A DNA stretch of 34,814 nt from Chloroflexota bacterium. GTDB lineage: Bacteria; Chloroflexota; Dormibacteria; CF-121. The notes under the pieces are model-generated. The model had not been told where the DNA came from and searched no databases. It saw nothing but the letters and a program-made list of their open reading frames with translations. The stretch is from the NCBI GenBank assembly GCA_005880605.1, contig VBIS01000028.1, positions 1 through 34,814 of the forward strand. Direction: 5' to 3'. Positions 11,325-20,128 of the stretch are shown in pieces; position 1 is the first letter of the stretch; each line of letters opens with the position of its first letter. Both the position numbers and the translations under genes were made by a program.

Positions 11325-12464
11325 ATGCGCATCGTCATCGCGCCCAATGCCTTCAAAGGGTCATTGTCCGCGCTCGAGGCGGCGACCGCGATCGGCGAGG
11401 GGATCCGCAACGCCGTGCCCGATGCAGAGCTGGTGCTGGTGCCGATTGCGGACGGCGGTGACGGCACGGTGGATGCGCTAGTGGCGGCGACGCAAGGCGA
11501 ACGACGCACGCTCCGGGTTCGCGGGCCACTGGGTGATCCGGTCGACGCCGAGTACGGACTGATCGATGGAGGGTCGACTGCGGTGATCGAAATGGCCAAG
11601 GCGGCGGGCCTCGCGCTCGTGCTCAAGGACAAACGCGATCCCCGGATCACCACCACCTACGGCGTCGGCGAGCTGTTGCAACACGCGTACGATGCGGGCG
11701 CGCGCCATTTCGTGGTCGGCATCGGAGGCAGCGCGACCAACGACGGCGGCGCCGGCATGGCGCAGGCGCTTGGTTACCACCTGCTCGACGAACGTGGTCT
11801 CGAGCTGCCTCCCGGCGGACTGGCCCTGAAGCGTTTGGCGCGGATCCACGTGGGCGGCGTCCACGCCACCTGGAAGCAAGCGGAGGTCGAGGTGGCCTGC
11901 GATGTCACCAACCCGCTGACCGGCCCGCGCGGCGCGAGCGCCGTCTACGGCCCGCAGAAGGGCGCGACGCCTGAAATGGTGGCGGAACTCGATGCCGCGC
12001 TCCATCACTTCGCCGAGATCATCCGCCGCGACCTCGGGGTGGACGTCGAGCCCTTGCCGGGTGCCGGCGCGGCGGGCGGTCTGGGTGCCGGGCTCGTCGC
12101 GTTTTTAGGCGCCCGGCTGGGGCCCGGCGCCGAGATGGTGATGGAGGCGCTGCACCTCGACGAACGCCTGACCGGCGCCCAGCTTGTGATCACCGGCGAG
12201 GGCCGCATCGATTCCCAAACGGCGCGTTTCGGGAAAGGCCCGGCCGCGGTGGCCCACCACGCGAAAAACGCGGGCATCCCGGTGGTCGCCATCGGCGGCA
12301 GCATCGCCGACGAGACCGAGCTCCGGCTACTCTTCGACGGACTCGAGGCCACCGTCGTCGAACCCAGCGCCCTCGAAGACGCGATGGCCCAGGCGCGGCC
12401 GCTGCTGGTGCGGGCGGCAACCCGCCTGATGTGGCTGGTGTTGACGGGGCGACGCCAAGCGTAA
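11325..12464 (+). CDS. Glycerate kinase
   Basis: MRIVIAPNAFKGSLSALEAATAIGEGI, PIADGGDGTVDAL, GIGGSATNDGGAGMAQALGY, CDVTNPLTGPRGASAVYGPQKGA, GEGRIDSQT. Confidence 0.93.
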   Translation: MRIVIAPNAFKGSLSALEAATAIGEGIRNAVPDAELVLVPIADGGDGTVDALVAATQGERRTLRVRGPLGDPVDAEYGLIDGGSTAVIEMAKAAGLALVLKDKRDPRITTTYGVGELLQHAYDAGARHFVVGIGGSATNDGGAGMAQALGYHLLDERGLELPPGGLALKRLARIHVGGVHATWKQAEVEVACDVTNPLTGPRGASAVYGPQKGATPEMVAELDAALHHFAEIIRRDLGVDVEPLPGAGAAGGLGAGLVAFLGARLGPGAEMVMEALHLDERLTGAQLVITGEGRIDSQTARFGKGPAAVAHHAKNAGIPVVAIGGSIADETELRLLFDGLEATVVEPSALEDAMAQARPLLVRAATRLMWLVLTGRRQA

Positions 12465-12493
12465 GGGCCGCCCCGACCACCTAAGATCGCAGC

Positions 12494-12529
12494 ATGCCTC
12501 ACCGCCACGACACACGCATATCATCATGA
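12494..12529 (+). CDS. Putative 11-aa His-containing leader peptide MPHRHDTRISS, possibly leaderless
   Basis: TAAGAT (12482-12487), then 6 nt, then ATG 12494. Stop TGA at 12527-12529 overlaps ATG 12526 (ATGA). Confidence 0.3.
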   Translation: MPHRHDTRISS

Positions 12530-12735
12530 CGGCGCCGGCTGAGAGCGCCGGGAAGGCATCGCAGCACCGGCACCGGCTGGAGTCGCCGTTCGAGCACGAC
12601 CATCCCTCGGAGAAAGCGCGGCACCGTCACCAGCTCGGGGAGATCGAGCATGAAGAACGGGATCGCCACTGGCACGGCGTGGAGATCACGGAGATCGAGA
12701 TGACGATCGAGCCCCCGAGACGCGCTGGGGATTAG
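12526..12735 (+). CDS. Small His-rich/acidic hypothetical protein
   Basis: 69-aa ORF SQHRHRLESPFEHDHPSEKARHRHQLGEIEHEERDRHWHGVEITEIEM fills the gap between glycerate kinase and sigma-factor genes; no family recognised. Confidence 0.45.
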   Translation: MTAPAESAGKASQHRHRLESPFEHDHPSEKARHRHQLGEIEHEERDRHWHGVEITEIEMTIEPPRRAGD

Positions 12736-13625
12736 TGCTTGCGGTAACCGCCCTGGACGCGCCCGTCCATAAAGGAGATCTTCGGATGACGCACCTTCGA
12801 CGTCAAGCGGCGCGTGACCACGCCGGTATTGAGCTGCACGATGACATCGTTGCGTTGCAGATGCGGCGGGTTTGGATACCGCTCGGTGCAGGTGGGGCAG
12901 GAGTCGAGGTGCTGCGCCACCATCTTGCGCTGCTCCCGCCGTAGCGTCCCAGGCGGGAAGTTATCGAGGAGATAGGCGATCGTCGGGCAGCGCGTCTCTT
13001 CGGTCTGGGCCTTCCCCTCCATGAAGAGATATTCTTCCTTGAATCTCCGGCGCGCTCGGTGCAGCAGCGTTTCCACGGCGCTTTCCGAGACTTTCATTTT
13101 GCGGGCGATGTTGGCGTAGCTCAGACCCTGAAGCTCACGGAGCGTCAAAACCAACCGGTATTTCTCGGGTAAGCGGCGCGCGACCGACCAGACGGCGTCA
13201 CGCAGTTCGCTGATTTCAAGGGCGACCTCCGGGCTCTTGCGAGCGTCGCCATCCGGCACCTGAAGCACGGAGTCTTCGCTCTCTTCGTCGTCGATCTCCT
13301 GGGCTTCGGGGAACTTCTTGCGGCGCCGCAGCTCGTCGTAGCAGAGGTTGGTGGCGATTCGGTGGATCCAGGCCGAGAAGTTGAAGCTGTCGTTGATGCG
13401 GTGGATGGTCCGGAGGATCTGGAAAAAGGTCTCCTGGGTGAGATCCTCGGCCAGCTGGCGATCGCGTAGAAGCCTGAATGTCAGACCGTAGATCGCCTTG
13501 TGGTACCTGCGAAATAGCGTGTCGAAGGCGGCTACGTCGCCGCCGAGATAATCGCGTATGAGATCGAGATCCGAGGGCCCCTTGGCAACTCGCGTCACTA
13601 CTGTCTCCCACCCCGGACTCGGCAA
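12732..13625 (-). CDS. ECF-type RNA polymerase sigma factor with C-terminal zinc-finger-like (ZAS/zf-HC2-like) extension
   Basis: YHKAIYGLTFRLLRDRQLAEDLTQETFFQILRTIHRINDSFNFSAWIHRIATNLCYDELRRR (region 2) and LPEKYRLVLTLRELQGLSYANIARKMKVSESAVETLLHRARRRF (region 4). Tail contains AQHLDSCPTCTERY. Exact start uncertain (GTG near 13595 possible). Confidence 0.9.
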   Translation of the reverse strand: MPSPGWETVVTRVAKGPSDLDLIRDYLGGDVAAFDTLFRRYHKAIYGLTFRLLRDRQLAEDLTQETFFQILRTIHRINDSFNFSAWIHRIATNLCYDELRRRKKFPEAQEIDDEESEDSVLQVPDGDARKSPEVALEISELRDAVWSVARRLPEKYRLVLTLRELQGLSYANIARKMKVSESAVETLLHRARRRFKEEYLFMEGKAQTEETRCPTIAYLLDNFPPGTLRREQRKMVAQHLDSCPTCTERYPNPPHLQRNDVIVQLNTGVVTRRLTSKVRHPKISFMDGRVQGGYRKH

Positions 13626-13770
13626 AATCGTTCGACGAGAGGTCTCTCCCGCCGAGTCGCGCGGCGAATCATAGCACCCAGTCTTGCGCTGATTGCACGC
13701 CTCAGCGACGCAATTTCCAACTTTGTCACACGGCCGCGACCTTTTCGCAGGAGTTCCGCAAACGGCTCGT

Positions 13771-13776
13771 TATAAT
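13771..13776 (+). promoter_or_regulatory. Putative -10 element TATAAT for the 13808 gene
   Basis: Exact TATAAT in the sigma-factor/13808 divergent intergenic region, about 30 nt upstream of ATG 13808. Confidence 0.45.
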
Positions 13777-13807
13777 GCCGCTGACGTCACCTTCACGAGG
13801 GCCAAAA

Positions 13808-14389
13808 ATGGGTAGTCCCCAGGCTGGAAAAGCCACCACCGTCACAGTCCGGTTTCTTGACGACGAGATCATGGAAGGCCAGGTCGGCGCGGTTGACCTG
13901 GACCAGCCGAACATCGAGCTCGAGATGCCGGACGACGGCAGCAACAATGAGCGTGCCCTCATCCCGTTGCCCTCGATCAAGCGCATCACCCTCACCGCCG
14001 GGTCGCCGACCCCCGACGAGCAGGCGCGGGCCGGCAAGAAGGTCGCCATCCGCTTCCAGGACGGAGAAGTCCTGCGGGGCTATCTCGACGGCGAGCTGCA
14101 GCATGCCAGCCACGGGGTGACGATGCGCCTGATGACCGTGGAGAAGGATCGCATCGAAACCCTGGGCATTCCCTATACCGCCCTGAAGGCGCTCTTCTAC
14201 TTGAAGACCTGGGACACCAGGCCGATGGAGTTCGACGGCGTAAAGGATCGGCATGTAAGCAAGCGGCTTTCCTCGCCTCTCGTGGACCTGATTTCCAACA
14301 TGGGTCAGCTCGAAAAGCTCCGCAAGCGGGGCTCCATTACCGAGGGCGAATTCCAACGGAAGCGCCGCAAGATCCTCGATAACATCTAA
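13808..14389 (+). CDS. Hypothetical protein with two similar beta-rich modules and a C-terminal SHOCT-like segment
   Basis: TTVTVRFLDDEIMEGQVGAVDLDQPNIELEM... and KKVAIRFQDGEVLRGYLDGELQHASHGVTMRLM... resemble each other. C-terminus MGQLEKLRKRGSITEGEFQRKRRKILDNI is SHOCT-like. Confidence 0.75.
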   Translation: MGSPQAGKATTVTVRFLDDEIMEGQVGAVDLDQPNIELEMPDDGSNNERALIPLPSIKRITLTAGSPTPDEQARAGKKVAIRFQDGEVLRGYLDGELQHASHGVTMRLMTVEKDRIETLGIPYTALKALFYLKTWDTRPMEFDGVKDRHVSKRLSSPLVDLISNMGQLEKLRKRGSITEGEFQRKRRKILDNI

Positions 14390-14457
14390 CACGCGGCCCT
14401 TTCCACACCGGGGGCCGCCTAAAGCTGACACGCGGCCCTTTCCACACCGGGGGCCGC
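14390..14457 (+). repeat. Two direct copies (14390-14418 and 14429-14457) of a 29-bp unit with an internal inverted repeat
   Basis: CACGCGGCCCTTTCCACACCGGGGGCCGC x2, period 39. Each contains GCGGCCC-N12-GGGCCGC, a 7-bp stem. Confidence 0.95.
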
Positions 14458-14600
14458 TTGCAGTCGTTGCCCTGGCGCTGCTGCCTCTCCTTGGCGGCTG
14501 CAGTTCCCTGCCCTCCGTCCCTGGGATCTCGCTGGGCACCGCCAGCCCTCCCGGGTCCCAGTACCAGCCCGAGCCCGCTCGCCACGAGGGCGGAACCCTG

Positions 14601-16184
14601 GTGGTGGGGGACTGGGAGAGCCCGACGAACTTTTCCCCGCTCTTCAACGAGGAGGTACCCGCCGCACAGGTCGACGCCTTGCTCTATGCCGGCCTGGTGA
14701 AGCTCGACAGCAGCCTGCAACCGATCGCCGATCTCGTCGAGCGGGTGCCGACCATGCAAAACGGGGACGTGAGCTGGAACCGCGGTGCCGGCACGGTGGA
14801 CGTGTCCTATCGGCTGCGCTCCGGACTTCGCTGGTCCGACGGACAGCCGCTGACCTCAGACGATGTGGCCTTCACCTGGCGGCTGATCGTCAACCCGCTG
14901 GTCCAGGGCGTTCTCTCCCCGGACGGCTACCGGTCGATCTCGCGGGTCGACATCCACGACGGGCAGCGCTTCACGCTGCACTTCGATCGGGTCTATCCCA
15001 AATATCTCAACCTCTTCCCGGCCATCCTGCCGCAGCATCGGTTGGGTGGGATTGCCCCCGAGAAGCTGGGGAGTGATCCCTTCTGGGGCCGACCGGATGT
15101 GGTCAGCGGTCCCTTCAAGATCTCGGAAATGATGCCGGACGACCACATCTCGCTGATTCGCAACGAGGCCTGGTCGCAAGGACGGTCGGGACGGCGGCCG
15201 CACCTGGACGGGATTATCTACAAGCTCTTCCCCGAATCCGGCCAGCTCGTCGATGCGGCCCGCGCGGGCCAGGTATCGCTGGCACTCGAAATCCCGGATG
15301 ACCAGCTGTCGACCTTGACCAACACCGGGTCGGCGACCCTGCAGCATCGATCCCAGCTGGCCTACGAGCAGGTCACCTTCAACCAGGCCTCTCCGAACCC
15401 GGCGACTGGCCAGCCGCCGCCCTGGAAGGACGATCCGGCACTCCTCCAGGCGCTTCGTTTAGCGATCGACCGGCCCGGGATGGTCAAGAAATTCTTTCGC
15501 GGTCTGGCGCAGCTAGCCCAGTCACCGATCCCCAGTGCGCTGGCTTCTTTTCACGATCCCAACGTCTCGCTCAGCTACGACCTGGGGGCGGCCACCCGGC
15601 TGCTCGAGGGCGACGGATGGGTGGTGGGGCCGGATGGCATTCGCAGCAAGCAGGGACGGCGTCTGAGTTTTCACCTGGTGACGGCGCTCGGCAGTCCCCT
15701 GCGCAACGCCATCCGCGATCAGATGATCGCGGACTGGCACAAACTCGGTGCCGAGGTGATCGCCACCGAGGCTCACCCCAGCGAGCTATTCAGCGGCTAT
15801 GCGGAGGGTGGCTTGCTGGAGCGCGGCCAGTTCGAGGCCGGGTTGTGGACCTGGAGCATCGGTCCCGACCCTGACGGCGTCTATCCACTCGAGCATTCAT
15901 CGCAGATCCCTACTGATCAGAACCAGGGGCGGGGCTCGAACTTCGGTCGCTTCACCAGTCCGGATCTCGATCGCAACCTCGATCGCGGTCGCGGCACCCT
16001 CGTGATGATCGAGCGGGCCAAGGCCTACGCCGCTTTCGAGCGCAGCTACGCGCACGTGGGTTACGAGCTACCGCTCTTCGAACGGGTGCTGGTCGTCCTC
16101 GCCAGCCCACATTTGCACAATCTGATGCCCAATCCCGCGCCCGATACCACGCTCTGGAACGCAGCCGACTGGTGGATGGAGTGA
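14601..16184 (+). CDS. ABC transporter substrate-binding protein, family 5 (peptide/nickel); lipoprotein whose N-terminus probably begins upstream near 14457
   Basis: In-frame upstream sequence LAVVALALLPLLGGCSSLPS (lipobox LGGC) but no ATG/GTG/TTG start. Mature part EGGTLVVGDWESPTNFSPLFNEEVPAAQVDALLYAGLVKLD... is SBP_bac_5-like. Confidence 0.88.
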   Translation: MVGDWESPTNFSPLFNEEVPAAQVDALLYAGLVKLDSSLQPIADLVERVPTMQNGDVSWNRGAGTVDVSYRLRSGLRWSDGQPLTSDDVAFTWRLIVNPLVQGVLSPDGYRSISRVDIHDGQRFTLHFDRVYPKYLNLFPAILPQHRLGGIAPEKLGSDPFWGRPDVVSGPFKISEMMPDDHISLIRNEAWSQGRSGRRPHLDGIIYKLFPESGQLVDAARAGQVSLALEIPDDQLSTLTNTGSATLQHRSQLAYEQVTFNQASPNPATGQPPPWKDDPALLQALRLAIDRPGMVKKFFRGLAQLAQSPIPSALASFHDPNVSLSYDLGAATRLLEGDGWVVGPDGIRSKQGRRLSFHLVTALGSPLRNAIRDQMIADWHKLGAEVIATEAHPSELFSGYAEGGLLERGQFEAGLWTWSIGPDPDGVYPLEHSSQIPTDQNQGRGSNFGRFTSPDLDRNLDRGRGTLVMIERAKAYAAFERSYAHVGYELPLFERVLVVLASPHLHNLMPNPAPDTTLWNAADWWME

Positions 16185-16224
16185 ATCGGCCATGTTAACG
16201 AACCTTAGAAAAGCCGGACTTTCG

Positions 16225-16254
16225 TTGACCCTCTTGGGTGGCCGCCCGTAGAAT
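16225..16254 (+). promoter_or_regulatory. Putative sigma70-type promoter TTGACC-N18-TAGAAT
   Basis: TTGACC at 16225-16230, TAGAAT at 16249-16254, upstream of the second SBP gene. Confidence 0.6.
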
Positions 16255-16284
16255 GCGCCCACCATCAGGCCCACCAGAGCTCGT

Positions 16285-18093
16285 ATGACGGGAGCCCGCC
16301 CACGCTGGTTGCACCTGCTCGTGGTGGCAACGGCGGGAACGGTCATGCTGGTTGCCTGCGCGCCGAGCACGGGCACGACCACCTCGTCACCCAGGGCGGG
16401 TGGGAAGCTCACCGTTGCTTCCTGGCAGGAGCAGGACAGCTTGCTGGCTTGCAACATCACATCAGCCGCCTCGCATGCCTGCGCCTACATCAACCCGGCG
16501 ATGGAAGGGCTGCTGACCGTCAAGGCGAACCAGGACCCGCTGCCCAGTAACCCGAAGCTGTCCGATTACTGGGTTCCGGAGCTGGCTACCGAGGTCCCGA
16601 CCCTCGAAAACGGGGACGTCAAGGTCAGCGGGAACAAAATGGACGTAACCTGGAAGCTCCGACACGGTGTCAAGTGGCACGACGGTGTGGCCTTCAGCTC
16701 CAAGGACGTCAGGGCAACGTTCGACTTCTGGTGGCTCAAGTACCGCGACAAGAACCCGACGCCGCTGCTCTCGACCAGTGGATGGGACCAGGTCGATAGC
16801 GTCGATACGCCAGACGAGTTCACCACCATCGTTCACTTCAAGAGCGTGTACGCCGCCTACCTGACCCTGGGAACCGGCCCCTACGGTGTCCTGCCCGACC
16901 ATCTGTTGCAGCAGGTCTGGGCCAAGACCGGCGATATCACCCACGACAAAGTCACGGTCAGCATTCCAGGCGGCTATAGCGGCTCCGACACGCTCGACAA
17001 GGTCATGGTCGGCACCGGGCCCTTCATGTTCAAGGAATGGGTGACCGGAGACCACCTGACGCTGGCGAGAAATCCCCACTGGTGGGGTGGTGGTGGCCGG
17101 CCCTACCTCAACGAGATCCGGGTGAAATTCGACGCGGACGCTAACACCGAGCTCAATGAGCTGCGCACCAACACCGTCGACATGGCGCTCGACCTCCGGC
17201 CGTCGTTGCTGCCATCGCTTTCCAAGCAAAGCGACGTCACCACGGTCACGATCCTGGACAGTGCCACCGAGCACCTCGACATCAACCTGCACAACACCTT
17301 CCTGAAGGACGTCACCCTGCGAAAGGCGATCCTGATGGCGATCGACCGGCAGCGGATCGTGGACACGTTGCTCCTGGGGCGGACGGTGGTGCCTCCCGAC
17401 GCCTGGATGTGCATCCAGACCGGCGCCTGGTGCCTGGATCCGAATGCCAAGCACACCCCTTACGACGTCTCGGCGGCCAACAAGTTGCTCAATGACGCCG
17501 GTTACACGATGCAGACGTCCGGCCCCTGCAAAGGATTTCGTACCGACCCGCAGGGACGCTGCGTGCAGTTGCACCTGATCACGACCACCTTGCCCCTGCG
17601 CGAGGAGCAGGAAGTCGTGATCGCCTCCGACCTGGCGGGGATCGGGATCCAGGTCATCAAGCCGTTCGCCAACGTCCCGGCCAGCCGGATGTTCGGCTCC
17701 TGCACCAGCGGCGGGATCATCTACAGCCACAACTTCGACCTCGCGATGTACACCAACAACTACAGCTACCCGGCGGAGCCCGATTCGCTCGCCTACACCG
17801 CCTACCACAGCTCGCAAATTCCAACCGACGCCAATGGCTGCGTCGGGCAGAACACGACCTTCATGAGCGACCCGCAGCTCGACCAGGCGCTCGATCAGGC
17901 CCGCTTGTCGGTCAAGCTGTCCGACCGCAAGGACAAGTACATCGTGGCCCAGAAGCGGCTGGCCGACGTCGTTCCCGAGATTCCGCTCTACCAGGCGGTG
18001 GACGTCGAAGCTTACAACAAGAAGCTGGCCGGCTACAAGGGCAACGAGTTCTGGTGGATGAACCAGTCCGCCGATTGGTACATCAGCCAATAA
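16285..18093 (+). CDS. ABC transporter substrate-binding protein, family 5, lipoprotein
   Basis: HLLVVATAGTVMLVACAPSTGTT lipobox; WKLRHGVKWHDGVAFSSKDVRATFDFW; TGPFMFKEWVTGDHLTLARNPHWWGGG; LRKAILMAIDRQRIVDTLL. Confidence 0.92.
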   Translation: MTGARPRWLHLLVVATAGTVMLVACAPSTGTTTSSPRAGGKLTVASWQEQDSLLACNITSAASHACAYINPAMEGLLTVKANQDPLPSNPKLSDYWVPELATEVPTLENGDVKVSGNKMDVTWKLRHGVKWHDGVAFSSKDVRATFDFWWLKYRDKNPTPLLSTSGWDQVDSVDTPDEFTTIVHFKSVYAAYLTLGTGPYGVLPDHLLQQVWAKTGDITHDKVTVSIPGGYSGSDTLDKVMVGTGPFMFKEWVTGDHLTLARNPHWWGGGGRPYLNEIRVKFDADANTELNELRTNTVDMALDLRPSLLPSLSKQSDVTTVTILDSATEHLDINLHNTFLKDVTLRKAILMAIDRQRIVDTLLLGRTVVPPDAWMCIQTGAWCLDPNAKHTPYDVSAANKLLNDAGYTMQTSGPCKGFRTDPQGRCVQLHLITTTLPLREEQEVVIASDLAGIGIQVIKPFANVPASRMFGSCTSGGIIYSHNFDLAMYTNNYSYPAEPDSLAYTAYHSSQIPTDANGCVGQNTTFMSDPQLDQALDQARLSVKLSDRKDKYIVAQKRLADVVPEIPLYQAVDVEAYNKKLAGYKGNEFWWMNQSADWYISQ

Positions 18094-18171
18094 TTCTTCT
18101 CCCCCTCTCGAGCGGGCCCGTCGGCCCACGCGAGCGGCGCTTCAGTGCCGGGCGAGCCTTTGAGACATTCA

Positions 18172-18193
18172 GGGTGGGGGCTTAGGGTGGGGG
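18172..18193 (+). repeat. Tandem G-rich motif GGGTGGGGG-cTTA-GGGTGGGGG immediately upstream of the permease start
   Basis: Two copies of GGGTGGGGGC, period 13; the second ends 1 nt before GTG 18195. Confidence 0.85.
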
Positions 18194-18194
18194 C

Positions 18195-19190
18195 GTGACC
18201 AAATACGTCGTTCGCCGCATCCTGCAGGCGATCCCGCTCCTGCTCGTCATCTCCTTCGTCCTCTTCGCCATCCTGCAGGTTCTGCCGGAGAAGCCATGGG
18301 ACCTGCTGTTGCGCAACCCCAGGATGACGGCCGCCGATCGGGCCCGACTGCTGAACTACTACGGGTTCAACCGCCCCTTCCTGGTTCAGTACCTGACCTA
18401 CATGCGCAACCTGCTGCACTTTGACCTGGGGTTTTCGTATTTCAGCCACCAGAGCACGGTCAGCCTGATTGCCGAGCGGCTGCCCAACACCGTCCTGCTG
18501 ATGGGCACCTCCTACATCTTCACGCTCCTGATCGCCATCCCGATCGGGATCGTGGCAGCGGTGAAACAATATTCGAGGCTCGATAACTTCCTGACGACCG
18601 GCGCGTTCATCGGCATCTCGCTGCCGCAGTTCTGGTTCGGGCTGATGCTGATCATCCTGCTCTCGGTGCTGCCCTACCAGCACCTTGGCTTCCGCCTCTT
18701 TCCCACCGACGGCATGTGGGACTCGGGCCATGAGGGAAACCTCGCCCATCTGAACCTCGGCGATCCGATCAACCTCGCCTGGCACCTGGTGCTGCCCGGG
18801 ATCGTGCTGGCGGTCCAATCGATCGCGCAATACAGCCGCTTCGTGCGCAGCAGCATGCTCGACGTGCTGAGCCAGGACTACATCCGGACCGCGCGCGCCA
18901 AGGGCCTCTCGCAGCTGCGGGTGGTGGTGCGCCACGGATTTCGCAACTCGCTGCTGCCTCTCATCACCCTGATGGGCCTGGACGTACCCCAGTTGTTCGC
19001 GGGGGCGCTGATCACCGAACAGGTCTTCACCTGGCCCGGCATGGGGCGGCTCTTCTGGGAATCAGCGGGGAAGGGCGATTACCAGGTGCTGCTCGGCATC
19101 ATGATCATCCTGGCGATCCTGGTCGTGCTCGGCAACCTGATCGCGGACCTGGCTTACGGTTGGGCCGATCCGCGGATCCAGTACCGATGA
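18195..19190 (+). CDS. Peptide ABC transporter permease (DppB/OppB family)
   Basis: MTKYVVRRILQAIPLLLVISFVLFAILQVLP; YIRTARAKGLSQLRVVVRHGFRNSLLPLITLMGLDVPQLFAGALITEQVFTWPGMGRLFWES. Confidence 0.94.
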   Translation: MTKYVVRRILQAIPLLLVISFVLFAILQVLPEKPWDLLLRNPRMTAADRARLLNYYGFNRPFLVQYLTYMRNLLHFDLGFSYFSHQSTVSLIAERLPNTVLLMGTSYIFTLLIAIPIGIVAAVKQYSRLDNFLTTGAFIGISLPQFWFGLMLIILLSVLPYQHLGFRLFPTDGMWDSGHEGNLAHLNLGDPINLAWHLVLPGIVLAVQSIAQYSRFVRSSMLDVLSQDYIRTARAKGLSQLRVVVRHGFRNSLLPLITLMGLDVPQLFAGALITEQVFTWPGMGRLFWESAGKGDYQVLLGIMIILAILVVLGNLIADLAYGWADPRIQYR

Positions 19191-20128
19191 TCAATCCCAC
19201 GCTCGAACAGTCGGAGCTGCCACCGGGAGCCGGGCAGCTCGTCCCTGACTACGACCTCACCCGGGAGATCGGCTACTACCAGCTGGTGTGGCGCCGGCTC
19301 CTTCGCCATCGCCTGGCGGTGATCTCCGGCGGCGTCCTCGTGCTGCTGGCCGTCGCCTGTTACCTTGGCCCGCTGCTGCTGCCCATGCGTTGGGACGAGC
19401 CCGACCTCTTCAATCGCTACGCCGCGCCCTCATTCCCGCACGTGATGGGCACCGACGACCTGGGGCGCGATCTCTTCAAGCGCATCCTCGAGGGCGGCCA
19501 GGTGTCACTCGCGGTCGGCGTACTGGCGATGCTGGTCACGATTATTCTGGGCGGTCTGATCGGTGCGCTGGCCGGCTACTTCGGACGACTGGCCGACAAC
19601 AGCATGATGCGCTTCACCGACGCCGTCCTCGCCATTCCGCAGATCTTCATCCTGATCCTGATCATCGCCTCCTTCCGCCAGGCGGGCCACACACCGGCCG
19701 TCATCATCCTCGCTATCGGAGTGACCTCCTGGCCCTACACCGCTCGCATCATCCGCTCGGTCGTCCTCTCGATCCGCGAAAAGGAGTTCGTCGAGGCTGC
19801 CCGGGCCACCGGCTCGGGTAACTTGAAGATCCTTGCACGCCACGTCCTCCCCAATGCTCTGGGCCCGATCATGGTGGCAGCCACCCTGACCATCGGCTTT
19901 GCCATCATCCTCGAGAGCGCGCTCAGCTTCCTCGGCTACGGGTTGGGTCCGCCGATCGCCTCCTGGGGCGGCATGCTCTTCAACGCCAACGCCTTCATCT
20001 ATGACGCGCCCTACGCGCCGTTCGCTGCGCTGTTCCCGGGCTTGATGATCCTGATCGCCGTGCTCTGCGTGAACTTCGTTGGCGACGGGCTGCGGGATGC
20101 CTTCGACCCTCGGTCCTTCGAGCGCTGA
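19187..20128 (+). CDS. Peptide ABC transporter permease (DppC/OppC family)
   Basis: HVMGTDDLGRDLFKRILEGGQVSLAVGVLAMLVTIILGGLIGALAGYFG; FVEAARATGSGNLKILARHVLPNALGPIMV. ATG 19187 overlaps end of upstream gene. Confidence 0.94.
   Translation: MINPTLEQSELPPGAGQLVPDYDLTREIGYYQLVWRRLLRHRLAVISGGVLVLLAVACYLGPLLLPMRWDEPDLFNRYAAPSFPHVMGTDDLGRDLFKRILEGGQVSLAVGVLAMLVTIILGGLIGALAGYFGRLADNSMMRFTDAVLAIPQIFILILIIASFRQAGHTPAVIILAIGVTSWPYTARIIRSVVLSIREKEFVEAARATGSGNLKILARHVLPNALGPIMVAATLTIGFAIILESALSFLGYGLGPPIASWGGMLFNANAFIYDAPYAPFAALFPGLMILIAVLCVNFVGDGLRDAFDPRSFER

Noticed and set aside
10199-11656. Long minus-strand ORF (485 aa) antisense to the aminotransferase and glycerate kinase
   Set aside because: Shadow ORF of high-GC coding DNA; composition biased and the opposite strand is a clear conserved enzyme.
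14390-14457. Possible CRISPR array
   Set aside because: Only two repeats with a 10-nt spacer and strong internal GC palindrome; no cas genes in the window.
16462-18129. 555-aa minus-strand ORF
   Set aside because: Antisense to a clear SBP lipoprotein gene; repetitive V/G/R/D composition typical of shadow frames.
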